NCBI GenBank assembly: GCA_000310025.1
Contig: FN648454.1
Location: forward strand, 157,126 to 221,125
Reading direction: 5' to 3'
From: Ectocarpus siliculosus
Lineage: Eukaryota; Sar; Phaeophyceae; Ectocarpales; Ectocarpaceae
Length of the DNA: 64,000 nt
Position 1 is the stretch's first letter. Each line of letters starts with the position of its first letter. This document shows, piece after piece, positions 50,091 through 60,613 of the stretch. The translations under genes were made by a program, and so were the position numbers. Below the pieces are notes generated by a model that was not told the origin of the DNA, ran no database searches, and worked only from the letters and a program-made list of their open reading frames with translations.

Positions 50091-50229
50091 CTGGCAGGCC
50101 CCGCACGAGTCAGCGATCTGGAGAGCTTCATCCATCTACGTGGGTACATCGAGTGCCGGCGGTCGAGACAGTGCAGCGGAGTGAGGGAGAGTGGGTGAGA
50201 GATGGAGATTTTAAAAGGGTGGGCGTGCC

Positions 50230-50480
50230 GACGGTGTTCCTTCCTTCTATCCTTGTCTACGCCCAGGAGGCAATCGAGCTCGATCTCTCGGTGACGAGCC
50301 TCAGACTCCTCGAACAAATGTAGCACCTCGTTGTCAAGGCATCGACCATCCGCTTCGATGCGTCGACAGCGCGGTGCCAGTTCGAGGAGCCTGAGGCTCG
50401 GCACCGAGAGGTCGAGCTGGAGGGCCTACTGGACGTGGGCAAGGACAGGAGGAAGAAGCTCCAGGGAAGAGGGGGCGGCG
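50230..50480. repeat. Inverted duplication of exon-d sequence
   Basis: The minus strand (about 50,345-50,235) encodes F-E-E-S-E-A-R-H-R-E-I-E-L and the plus strand (about 50,355-50,470) encodes F-E-E-P-E-A-R-H-R-E-V-E-L. Both match exon d of copy A (R-H-R-E-M-E-L). The two halves meet near 50,350. Confidence 0.82.
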
Positions 50481-50717
50481 GCAGAAGTCACTGTTACTTA
50501 ACGCCTGCTGACACGACCTGTCACGCACCCTCCCCTTGCAACCGGCCATGCGCGATTGCTTTCCTCACCGGAATCGCCACCTCTGCCGGGGTGCTCTCCA
50601 CCAGGTCGCAGCGGTTGGCGATGGTGAAAAAACTGGACGCCTCCAGGTCGGAAACCGGTCGACGTGAGAACACGATACCCTCCTAGAAGGAAACTCTCTC
50701 GAAAGAAGGTGCAGGTA

Positions 50718-50807
50718 TCGAGGGACCGCGAATCTAGTCGGTTGAGCTGCTCGGTACACGATGTCGTGTACCGAGGAGCACAACCGACTAGACTCGCGGT
50801 TCCTCGA
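50718..50807. repeat. Near-perfect palindrome, 44-base arms, 2-base loop
   Basis: Positions 50,718-50,761 and 50,764-50,807 are reverse complements with four mismatches. It lies where copy A has its coiled-coil exon. Nearby minus-strand sequence (about 50,660-50,570) has an open frame with a GTGAGG donor, possibly a foreign exon. Confidence 0.92.
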
Positions 50808-52110
50808 CACATACTAAATTTCGAGGAAACGTCCTGTATCGTGTTGTGTCCACCCAAGCCATGTGGGAACCATAAGGCGGGTGTACAACAGGCAGCGAGG
50901 GTGAGTGGGAGAATGGGGTGAATGTTCGGGGGGTCCAGCAGGGGAGACATGTCGAAAGAACGCTTCGCGGTGCAGTCGCGAGGGATAAACAGCTCAGGAT
51001 ACAGAACAAACTGCGACTTCAGACACAACGTCGCTCCAACCTTTCGACGCATCGGGCACACTCAACCCGGCGGAACCTCAAGTTACATCGTCAACATACC
51101 TCACGGGATCTGCGCTGTTAGAACCGCTGAGCTCGGTCCCTCACTCTACAGCACACGGACCAAGGTCAACCACTCGAGCCGTTCTCGAGAACTGGAGGAG
51201 TGCCCCAGGGCTTTCCTGAACGCTAGTCCCTCGCTATGCTACACTGTAGTGTACATTAATCCACCAATCTAGCATATGGTAGGCGAGGTAGAACTTACCG
51301 CAGCATCCAGCGAAGTGGTCGAGACGTAGTCGACAACGGCGCCGGGAAGACTCCTGTCAAACAACATGAAAGGGGGAACGGGATGCAAGCAAGAAAGCAT
51401 GGACAAATGTTGTGAGACGCTGCATGTAAGGACCGATGGTTCTCCAGTTGTACGTGTGAGAATCGAGACCTGCACACACAAGGCAATGGCCCGTGGCACC
51501 ATCTCACGTCGGAATACGGACCGCAATTCTAAACGTTTGCGGGAAGGACTCGCCACAATACACGAACAATCATTCAAAGCCTTACTTGGGGGTGCTACAC
51601 TGAGAAATAAAAAAAGAAACGGCGGGAGGGTGTTTTTGTAGAAATGCACCTGTTCCACAGCCCCATGGCCGAGAGACCCAGACATGCAGGAAGCACTCCA
51701 AAAACTGGCCTATGGAAACTCTAAGTCCACCTCTTTCCGGGGGATGAATGACTACTGGGTACAACCTCACACCATATTTCATCATTGTAAAGGCAATAAC
51801 AAGCATCACACACATGACAGAAGACGAGCAGCGTCTGCACACATCCCTCACGTAAAGAACGCGAAAATCTTCTCTTGCTGGTCCTGTTTGGCGACAACCG
51901 TCGTCGCCCTGTCAATGGCGAAGGAGCGGAAGCCCTTCGTGGTGGCCTCCTCCACGAGCTCACGGACAGTGTCGACGTCGCCAGAGGGGGATCTCTTCAT
52001 CGCCTCCGCCAGCTTCTTCCTGAAGCGCTCCTCAATGAGGCAATGTGGACCGAACGAGGGGGAGATTTCGTTTTTAGTCCAGTGTCACAGAAGCGGCGAC
52101 AACAACAATG

Positions 52111-52435
52111 CACCGTTTTTGCGGGACTTTCGTTGGGGGAGGGGGTCCGTTTCTTAGCCCAAAATAATATTTGGGCTTCTTGTTCGGAGGAAACTGCTAT
52201 TCCTAGAGCCCAATTGTCACTGGCCGAATATTTCCTACAATAATAGTATTCCAGCTGGCGAATTGCAAAATGGGCCCATTTTCTCACAGGATTGGTTGAC
52301 ACTTTCCAGCTTGGAAATGGGGAGGATCACACCCCGACCGTTCCAGAATGACGAACACACGTCACCTTTGTTTCGTTGTCGCTGTGTCAACTCCCCCTCT
52401 CTCGTTCGGTCGGTCAACTGTGTATGCCTTGCCTT
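52111..52435. other. Spacer between duplication copy B and the exon-a palindrome
   Basis: I see no gene here; only short frames are present. Confidence 0.4.
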
Positions 52436-52931
52436 CTTGTTCAGGACGAGAAGCCCTTCAGGAAGAAGCTGGCGGAGGCGATGAAGAGATGCCCCTCTGG
52501 TGACGTCGACACTGTCCGTGAGCTAGTGGAGGAGGCCGCCACAAAGGACTTCCGCTCCGTCGCCATTGACGAGGCGGCGATGGTTGCTGCGAAACAGCGA
52601 CCAGCAAGAGAAGGTCTTCGCCTTCCACCCTCCCCCCCCGGGTCTCCCACAATCCCTACAGTATTGCTAAACCGCCCATGGGCGCCCATGGGCGGTTTAG
52701 CAATACTGTAGGGACCTGGGGGGGAGGTGGAAGCGAAGACCTTCTCCAAGTCTTGTTTGACGACAAACGTCGCCGCCTCGTCGATGGCGATGGAGCGGAA
52801 GCCCTTAGTGTCGGCCTCCTCCACAAGCTCGCGGATAGTGTCGACGTCACCAGAGGGGCATCTCTTCATCGCCTCCGCCAGCTTCTTCCTGAAGCACTTC
52901 TCGTCCTGAACAAGAAGCACAGTGGACCGAA
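52436..52931. repeat. Palindrome containing two head-to-head copies of exon a
   Basis: The plus strand (about 52,441-52,620) and minus strand (about 52,920-52,745) both encode the PSG exon, starting D-E-K and F-R-K-K-L-A-E-A-M-K, each behind a TTCAG acceptor. The centre is a perfect 60-base palindrome (52,654-52,713) around gggcgccc. The arms are imperfect further out. With the exon at 52,030-51,852 this gives three copies within 1.1 kb. Confidence 0.92.
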
Positions 52932-53057
52932 CGAGGGGGGGAGTTCTCTTTTAGCCAAACGTCACAGAAGCAGCAACAATGAAAGTATGACGTGTGCATG
53001 CTACACTCGTCGATGCTCCTGACGGCGTAGTCGCCCTTCCTTCTTGAAGAACAGCAT

Positions 53058-53266
53058 GGTCGCCCCGGGGGGGCATCTCTGCTCCCACTCCACCGGCGAG
53101 CAGGACGGGTCTGCGCGGAGGTCCGCTTGGTTCTTGAACGCAAGCGAAGATATTCGTCGACGCTATCGGAGAGCCAGCTTGGCTTGCATTCAAGCAACAA
53201 GGGGACCTCCGGACAGACCAGTCCTGCTCGCCGATAGAGTGTGAGCAGAGATGCCCCCCGAACACA
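53058..53266. repeat. Head-to-head inverted pair of the WL-F-QQ / EWE-RCPP motif, second locus
   Basis: The minus strand (53,138-53,058) encodes F-K-N-Q-A-D-L-R and later P-V-E-W-E-Q-R-C-P-P. The plus strand (53,189-53,266) encodes A-W-L-A-F-K-Q-Q-G-D-L-R and later P-I-E-C-E-Q-R-C-P-P. The motif starts are 51 bases apart here and 52 at the 24.5 kb locus. The minus copy lies upstream of the exon-a copies in transcript order, so it may be an earlier exon of the same gene family. Confidence 0.8.
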
Positions 53267-53484
53267 AATCTAATCATGCGGCTGGCCAAACATTTTCGAG
53301 GAGCTCTTGAGTTCTCCGAAAAAGATGAATTTGTTGTGTCATACTAAGAAAATATACTCCTACCGTAGACTGACTGGGGAGGGGGGGGGGGGTTCTTGGT
53401 TGGAAAAACTACCTGCAGTATGCACCCGTCCCTTTTGGAGCTCTGAGGGGCGACGGTGGTTCAAACAGGGGAGGGGGAGTCTTC
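53267..53484. other. Boundary sequence before the giant palindrome
   Basis: Holds a 12-base G run near 53,382 and no gene. Whether the palindrome extends into it cannot be tested, because the partner arm runs off the window. Confidence 0.5.
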
Positions 53485-54211
53485 AGCTCGAAAATAGTAA
53501 AGGCCGCCCGCAGCTGGTGCTTCTCTGAACTCGTTCGTTCGTGTTGCTTTTTGAGGCAACTATCAGCACGTGATGTGTGACCAGACAAACTAGCAGGAGG
53601 GCACAGGTTCGCACACTAGATATTACCCTCGCACTCATGTATAGAGTGAGGTGCACTGCATGCATCGTCGATGGTGGTGTCTAGGAACGAGCGTGTGTGT
53701 TGTGATGTGCCTCTCTCTTTCCCACAGACCGCGTCCGCTGCAAACAGAAAAACAACAAGCAAGCTATGAACCGAGACCCATAACAAAACGTTTTCTCCTC
53801 TCGCTTCCTCCGCCCATGATAGCTCACAGCAGCAGTAGTATAGGGCACACCCTGCTCCCGTCTCGCTCTCGCTGTGGTGTGTACCCCCCTCCCCCCTTGT
53901 CCATATCTGGCTCCGGGTGGAGGTGTCTTGCGTGAGCCTACAGGCGTCTCTGGTTCCAATGATAAACGACGCCTCATCTCGGCATTGCACGGGGCCAGAC
54001 ACTTTCTTCCCTGCTCCAATCAAGTTCGGCACAATTGTGCTCTGCTATCTCGAGGCACCGACCACGGGTTGAAAAGGTAGCATATGGGTCAGCTCGGGCA
54101 AAGTGCTACAGCAGTACTTGTTGGGGCAATAGCGCAGTATTGCAATTTGGTGTTTAGGTGGTGAAATGGGCTTCCAGTCTGCTTGGGTTTTTTATGGACC
54201 TTGTTGTCACA

Positions 54212-54231
54212 GACAGACAGACAAACAAACG

Positions 54232-54300
<69 letters not shown>

Positions 54301-54322
54301 ACAGGCAGGCAGACAGGTAGGC

Positions 54323-54355
<33 letters not shown>

Positions 54356-54431
54356 GGCAGACAGACAGACGGACAAGCAGACAGGCAACCAGGCAGGCAG
54401 GCAGGCAGGCAGAAAGACAGAAAGACAGACA
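54212..54431. repeat. (ACAG)n/(GCAG)n tetranucleotide repeat, left arm
   Basis: About 220 bases of acag and ggca units. The right-arm partner (63,187-63,280) is only about 95 bases, so the two alleles of the palindrome have diverged in length. Confidence 0.97.
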
Positions 54432-55267
54432 CGCATGTCAATTTCCTTACGCCCGTTTGCTGATTGTTTTGTTTGCGCGCACATGTACATGCGATCCCTC
54501 TAAACAGCATGTTTTTGCAAAACAACAATCACACGTGAGGGCTGCCGCTCTGAAAAATATTGAAAACATATTTAGAGCTCCAACTTGAGAGCTCCGAAAT
54601 ATATTTGTAGTTTCCCAGCCGCGTGTGTTGTTCATGTTTGACAGTATATTGCCCGACAGCACACGCACGTTGGACAAAATCAGGTGTTTTCGGCCAATTG
54701 TTTGCATTCAGTTCTCTTCAAACTCGTTCGATAGCCAGGTGTGCGTGGTTGCATTATTAGGATCGACCGCGCTGACTGGCTGACTATTATAATGAAAAGC
54801 CGTCAGTGCCAGCGGGAAAAATCAAGGTCCCCGGAAGGGGGCCGATATTCGAAAAATGGGCAATGCGCTAAATACGCAATGCCAATACGACTCTCTCTAC
54901 ATATTCTTATCTCATCTCAGCAACACGAATGTCCTCGCTCGAACCTAGGAAGCCAATGATGCACAGAGCGGAGGACACCAAAAGGGTGGTTCATTCAAGC
55001 CCAGTGATTCCATGTCGTCCTCATTACGGCGAGTCACTATTTCACAGCTTGGTGTTGCAGTATGATCTTGGGCGGTGAGGAGTTCATCCGCAATATATGT
55101 CCAGCATGGAGGTTGTTCCCTCATTGATTGGCTATGCCTGCTATACCAATGCGTACGCGGGGGTGAAAACAACTTCTACTGTAGACTGTAGTACACCGTA
55201 CACCCGCCCGCGACGTATTTGCAAATGCTGGAACACATCACACAGGTATCAAACATGAGGCAATGGG

Positions 55268-55744
55268 ATGCAATTTCAGACGTTTCTCGGGCTTTCCGCC
55301 ACCACAGTCAGTCGTTCTATGACCAATCGATATGACAGTCGACAAAGACCATATCAGCATGCTACCCGGCTGCGGAAAGATGTTGATCGAAGAGCGATGG
55401 ACACAGAAACAATCATTGACGTCGAAGTAAACTACACTGCAGGGCAGTGCAGCTCGCCGTCCGATAACTTGTCTCCAAAACGCACGAACGAACGGTGGTC
55501 GATCGGATTCTATCGCAGCACGCACTACGCGAAAGGGTTCGTTGGATGTGTCCGGCCCCAAGACCTGTCTGGCACACCGGTGGCAATCTGCCGGAAGATT
55601 CACTCGAGTGTGACTCTCTGTGGGACAATCGAACGGGCCAACTTCAAGCACAATGTTTTTCGAGCTGAAGAAGACATGGCTATCTATTTTTTGGGTCGAT
55701 TTTGTTTGTTGAAAGCCATGAGTTTGAGAACTGCGTCGACGTAG
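55268..55744 (+). CDS. Candidate coding frame in the palindrome (unknown)
   Basis: An open frame of 158 codons begins with a helix-turn-helix-like string, F-L-G-L-S-A-T-T-V-S-R-S, then a charged region and a Lys/Arg-rich middle. The copies at 58.9 kb and on the minus strand near 62.2 kb contain indels that break this frame. The L-G-L-S-x-T-T-V-S-R pattern is common in DNA-binding segments of transposases and regulators, but no catalytic domain follows. The last third (after 55,660) is outside the repeated segment, so the frame may be a chance fusion. Confidence 0.25.
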   Translation: MQFQTFLGLSATTVSRSMTNRYDSRQRPYQHATRLRKDVDRRAMDTETIIDVEVNYTAGQCSSPSDNLSPKRTNERWSIGFYRSTHYAKGFVGCVRPQDLSGTPVAICRKIHSSVTLCGTIERANFKHNVFRAEEDMAIYFLGRFCLLKAMSLRTAST

Positions 55745-56942
55745 GCTGTTGTGTTGCGATGCGCACGAACGAACGTGGTGTTTATGGTCTGTGGTACATG
55801 CGTTTTTTATTTGTCAAGGATATGTTTCGCATAGTCTAGGACTTCACCGCGCCCAATGGTGCAGTTGATGTTGTTGGGTCACTGCTAGCGCTGCCGTCGA
55901 AAATCATGGGGGGGGATGAATGTGATGCTGAGATGCCATGATCTTCGTCGCAGTACAAGCAGAGTTCTAGCGGACGTTCGGGTTTGATTGTTCATTTTGT
56001 TCACGTTTTCCGCGTTTTACCTGCGGAAAATGAGGAGAAGTCCTCAATTCTTGTTTGTTTGCGATTCCGCGTTTACCTGCGGAGTTTGAGGCAACTTCAT
56101 GATACTTGTCTGATTCCTCGTTGCTAGGATAAGAAATACATTTCTTGTTTATTCGCGATTCCGCGTTTTTCCCGCGGAGTTCGGAGATAACTTCATGATA
56201 TTCGTTTGATTTCTCGTTGTTTGGATCGGAGAGTTGTTGCAGCAGGGGGGCTGTTAAGCTGTTGTGTTTTGGGAGATGATGCATCAGGGGGGCTGCTAAG
56301 CTTTTGTGTTTTGGGAGATACTGCAGCAGGGGGGTCTGTTAAGAAATCCATGCCTCGATGTTTGAGAAACGGCATAATTGGCGAAAGTTACCTTTGGCGT
56401 CTTCGAACGCCGGGTTTTTAACGTTTGTTTGTCTATTTGTGCCGCATGTATTTGGTATTGATGAATGTTCTGAACGATGTATTGGAGGAAGGATTTGACA
56501 TATTTTGGTAAGACATGGTTGAGGCCTATGTGCTTCCGAAGCTTATTTCAAATTGGTCAATGAGCTGAAACACAGTTTTGTGCGAGGATTTCGTTCGAGG
56601 TATTTGTTGACGCGTTTTGCCAGAGTTGTCCGTCCAGAGTCTTTATGACGTGGCTCTGATGTAATGTTGATCTTTGCTGAGTAATCTTCCAAGGATAATT
56701 CTTTGTGTTTGACTACTTGAGAATGTGGTGACGACATTTTCTCGAGAGGGGTGCTTGTTAAGACTCTTAGTGAAGTTCCATAGTCATAAGGAGGAGTAGT
56801 AACCTGAAATTTGAATATTCGATAGATCCGGGAGTTGAGATGATTTATTTGTGGATACGAAAGATGAACGGTTTTTAGATTTGCTCTCGACAAGAGCCCG
56901 CGAGCGTGATAACATAGTACACGCGCCGACACCCCAAACATT
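55661..56942 (-). other. Left-arm-specific segment I1 with minus-strand frames
   Basis: This 1.28 kb has no partner in the right arm. On the minus strand, 56,941-56,543 is open for 132 codons, and 56,375-55,967 holds overlapping frames with in-frame repeats. One is a 42-base unit (P-P-A-A-V-S-P-K-T-Q-K-L-S-S and variants); the other is a longer unit containing E-S-N/D-x-Y-H-E-V. The base composition is AT-richer than its surroundings. It could be a piece of a gene carried in with the insertion; no domain is recognised. Confidence 0.4.
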
Positions 56943-57605
56943 CATGTTCGACAGTATATTGCCCGACAGCACACGTACGTTGGACAAAATCAGGTGTTTT
57001 CGACCAATTGTTTGCATTCAGTTCTCTTCAAACTCGTTCGATAGCCAGGTGTGCGTGGTTGTATTATTAGGATCGACCGCGCTGACTGGCTGACTATTAT
57101 AATGAAAAGCCGTCAGTGCCAGCGGGAAAAATCAAGGTCCCCGGAAGGGGGCCGATATTCGAAAAATGCGCAATGCGCTAAATACGCAATGCCAATACGA
57201 CTCTCTCTACATATTCTTATCTCATCTCAGCAACACGAATGTCCTCGCTAGAACCTAGGAAGCCACTGATGCACAGAGCGGAGGACACCAAAAGGGTGGT
57301 TCATTCAAGCCCAGCCAAAACCAGGATGTGTATGTTTGGGTTGCATGAGGAGATGTGATCGCATGTCGTCCCCATTAAGGCGAGCCACTACTTCATATAC
57401 TTCTCGTATTGCACAGCTTGGTGTTACAGTATGATCTTGGGCCGTGAGGAGCTCAGCCGTAATATGTGTCCAGCATGGAGGTTGTTCCCTCATTGATTGG
57501 CTATGCCTGCTATACCAATGCGTACGTGGGCGTGGAAACAACTTCTATTGTAGACTAGAGTACACCGTACACCCGCCCGCGACGTATTGGCAAATGCTGA
57601 AACAC
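56943..57605 (+). repeat. Second copy of arm segment X
   Basis: This matches 54,635-55,240 closely in the same orientation (acagtatattgcccgacagcacac..., then the cattattaggatcgacc-type block, ending near caaatgctgaaacacatca). A block of about 50 bases near 57,315-57,360 is absent from the first copy. Confidence 0.93.
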
Positions 57606-58894
57606 ATCATATGTACATAAATGATTTGGTCACTTTTCATGCCTCGGCATTTCTTTCTCTCGCCCCAGCCAATCTTTTTTCGCGGTTCCTTCTCAGGGGC
57701 ACGCAGGAGGCCCGTCGGAACATTAACGCCCGTGTCGGGAGCTCGGCAGACCTGCGTGGCGCGTGAAGTTAACCGTCAAAATTTGGAAAATTGGCTCCAA
57801 ACCCAGGGGACGCGTTCCACGACGGCAATGCCTCCCGAACCAATTACTGAAACCTCTCTGTTGCATCCCAGGAGATGTCTCCCCAGCAAGTTTAGGGAAC
57901 ACGGTCGCAAAAATTGTGGAATCATTTTGATGGTTCCTAGTCGGTGTAGCATCATAGCAGCCTTTGCACTGTGTGTCCATGCGTACGTTTCTATGTAACG
58001 TGGTACTTCACCCACAGCTTCGGGGCCGCTACTACTCTGCTTTGAACTCTCACCTCCGGTTTGCAATTGTTTTTGTGTGGAAGATACATGGTCACAGACC
58101 TATTCATAGTCCATGGTTGATTAGAGCACGTCATGCCAGTCACAGAATTTTTCGATCTTTTTACAGGAGAAAGTCCGATTCAACACGAGCTCAAACCGCA
58201 AAACCTGACAGGTAGAAACGTGCCGATTACTGAATTTAGCGGATATTTTCTTCACAGGTCAGTCAAACCTCCGATTTTGTCCTGAAGGGTGCGGGCCATC
58301 GCTGACGGGCCATCACTGCGCCAGCTGCACGCCCCCTGCACGGATGGATACGCCACAGCAACAACACTTATTCATACGTCACGGCGCAGTGTATGCATGT
58401 GCATCAGTACCCCTTCCCGGGCTGGTCATGTGCAGAACAATGTGTCTCTTCAACACGAAAAAAGAAAAAATCTGTTCCAAGAGCAAAAATCTGCCGTGGC
58501 ATGCAAATACTCGGCTGCCCGCACTCACTCTCGCGATGGATCTCCTCGCATCTACTCCTTCTAGACCCTCCCTCCCATCACAAATCACAGCTCACACCGC
58601 CAGACAGAGCAGCTTTCACCCTCTTTCTCTCCCTCCGTCAATACACCGTACATCCATGCCTCGCCAACGCCGCCAAGCCTCCAGCGCCGCTGCCAACGCA
58701 TCGTTCCCCTTCCACCTAAATAAATGGTTTTCGTGTTGCCACATCCGTCCCATGGTACATGCGATGTTTTGTACGGGGGCGAGCACTACTGAACTTTTTA
58801 ATTTAATCCATGACTTCACTTCCTTTCCTACTTGCACCACCCCCGGGGGGCCTGACACCAACGTCCCGAAGGGGCACCTTGTACATGTATAATA
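57606..58894. other. Left-arm-specific segment I2
   Basis: This 1.29 kb separates the second X copy from the second Y copy. A plus-strand frame of 182 codons (58,344-58,892) is Ser/Pro/His-rich without a domain. The edges carry atgtacata and tgtacatgtata, a weak inverted resemblance only. Confidence 0.4.
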
Positions 58895-59285
58895 CATGAG
58901 GCAATGGGATGGAATTCCAGACGTTTCTCGGGCTTTCCGACACCACAGTCAGTCGTTCTATGACCAATCGATATTACACCATATCAGCATGCATACCCGG
59001 CTGCGGAAAGAGGTTGATCGAAGAGCGATGGACACAGAAACAATCATTGACGTCGAAGTAAACTATATGCAGGGCAGTGCAGCTCGCCGTCCGATAACTT
59101 ATCTCCAAAACGCACGAACGAACGGTGGTCGATCGGATTCTATCGCAGCTCGCACTACGCGAAAGGGTTCGTTGGATGTGTCCAGCCCCAAGACCTGTCT
59201 GGCACACCGGTGGCAATCTGCCGGAAGATTCACTCGAGTATGGCTCTCTGTGGGACAATCGAACGGGCCAACTCCAAGCACAATG
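58895..59285 (+). repeat. Second copy of arm segment Y
   Basis: This matches 55,253-55,660 but lacks the gacagtcgacaaag stretch that the first copy shares with the right arm. The first copy is therefore the true palindrome partner and this one a paralog. Confidence 0.9.
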
Positions 59286-60597
59286 TTTCAAAGAGCGCAC
59301 AGGTTGGTCATCATACTTGACACATTCATTTCCTGGGTTCCGCTGAACCACGCGCCTACAGTACACAAGCACCACAATGGTGTACAGTCTCTCCACCCCT
59401 TTCAGTTCTCCATATTTCTCTTTGCGTGCTTGCTGTGTCTGAGCGTGAACGCCCATTGCTGAACCGTTTTCATCACGGCGCTGCCAATGACCGAGGCACG
59501 CTAGATGGTAGATACCCTGGCCAGGGCTGCTGTTGTTGCTGTCGATGTGATAGCGTTCGCGTCGAGAAAGGAATTGGTTTTTTTTATGTTTCCAACGTAG
59601 GATAACTTGCTCACACGACGACCCGATGGTATTCCGCTGAGGCTGTCCCTATATATGCTTGGGGCATCCACAACACAACGGTGGCAAGCGAGGCAGTCGT
59701 TATCCGGTCAGCATCAAGCAAAGAGGAGACAAACCAAAAAATACTCGGGCACACAAGTCGGCACACACGCATCATATGCATACATACCATGCATATGCGC
59801 ATGCATACGAACAAGAAACAAATGCATATGCCATTTTTTCCTGCTGTCGGTTGAATGGCTCACCGGTTGGCGATGACGGACGGACAGGCTTCTCTAGAAC
59901 CATGTGGCAAGGAGTGAGAAGAGATGTGGGACTACTGTACCACGTCTCCACAGGGAAGATGCTTCCGGCGTCTTACCCTCCCGGAGAGTGCACATGGCTT
60001 CTTCATCCTCGTCATTTTTGCCCCTGTTGCCTGACGTTGGTGCGGGTATGGCAGATAGATGCATGACGGATTGGGTTGTGCGGGCATGTGCGGGAGGGTG
60101 GAATCATTCGCGGATAAATTATTCCGACGATGCGGAGGAACTTCACATACACTTCCAGAGAATAATCAAAAGTCTGTCGATTGGATATGTAGACGATGAT
60201 GTCAGGACGGACATCACACTAAGGACCAATAAATTCCGACGGTTGCACCCTACATGTCGCCACACGCCCATCAACTATGTATGGTACGGGGATAATTTCG
60301 GCTGCACCATTTTTCCAGTTTGTATCAGTCAAGTTCAGGTCCTCTCACGAAAGAAAGTGCACCAGGTTGCTTGCGGCGGGACGCCGGCCGATTGATTGAG
60401 TGTTTCTTCAGCGGCCTTCCTCCCTCTACGTGCGTCTCTCGCCAATGCATGGACGACACACATACCATATCGAATGAACTACGCAAGCGTATCACGAGTC
60501 CGAGATGGCTGGCAAGGCATAGAGTTCTTGTGGCGTGGGGTGGGCTACACTAGTACTACTGGTTTCGAGCATGAATCAATACGATACATCATTTATT

Positions 60598-60613
60598 TCT
60601 GGTGGTGGATAGT
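60598..60613. other. Spacer at the palindrome centre
   Basis: Sixteen bases (tctggtggtggatagt) separate catttatt on the left from aataaatg on the right. Arm complementarity begins immediately on both sides. Confidence 0.9.

Larger units (their letters stand above)
48510..52030 (-). pseudogene. Coiled-coil protein gene, degraded copy B
   Basis: Recognisable parts in transcript order: PSG exon 52,030-51,852 (intact, phase 2 end), 55-base exon 51,353-51,299 (intact), no coiled-coil exon, an exon-d relic duplicated in inverted form at 50,230-50,480, an exon-e relic at about 50,140-49,740 broken by an indel and by an assembly gap, exon f 49,519-49,355 (one base shorter than copy A, so frameshifted) and a terminal exon from 48,893 altered by a 25-base triplication. 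At least three independent lesions make a functional product unlikely, although a short transcript from the first two exons remains possible. Confidence 0.75.
46260..52110 (+). repeat. Segmental duplication, copy B
   Basis: This is the same-orientation counterpart of 3,840-10,610. It keeps the exon order but is more rearranged. Sequence matching 4.1-4.3 kb is tandemly repeated at 46.4-46.9 kb, the 644-base coiled-coil exon is missing, and inverted duplications have arisen at 49.8-50.5 kb. The 100-N gap at 49,911-50,010 lies in this copy. Confidence 0.85.

Noticed and set aside
49534-50323. Open frames running through the N gap
   Set aside because: Their length depends on undefined bases, and the flanks are inverted copies of one another.
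54089-54528. Long Cys/Leu/Ser or Gln/Thr/Asp/Arg frames
   Set aside because: They are translations of the tetranucleotide repeat.
60166-60215. Y-V-D-D string resembling a reverse transcriptase active site
   Set aside because: No other reverse transcriptase motifs flank it, the frame is short, and in the partner arm the region has different indels.
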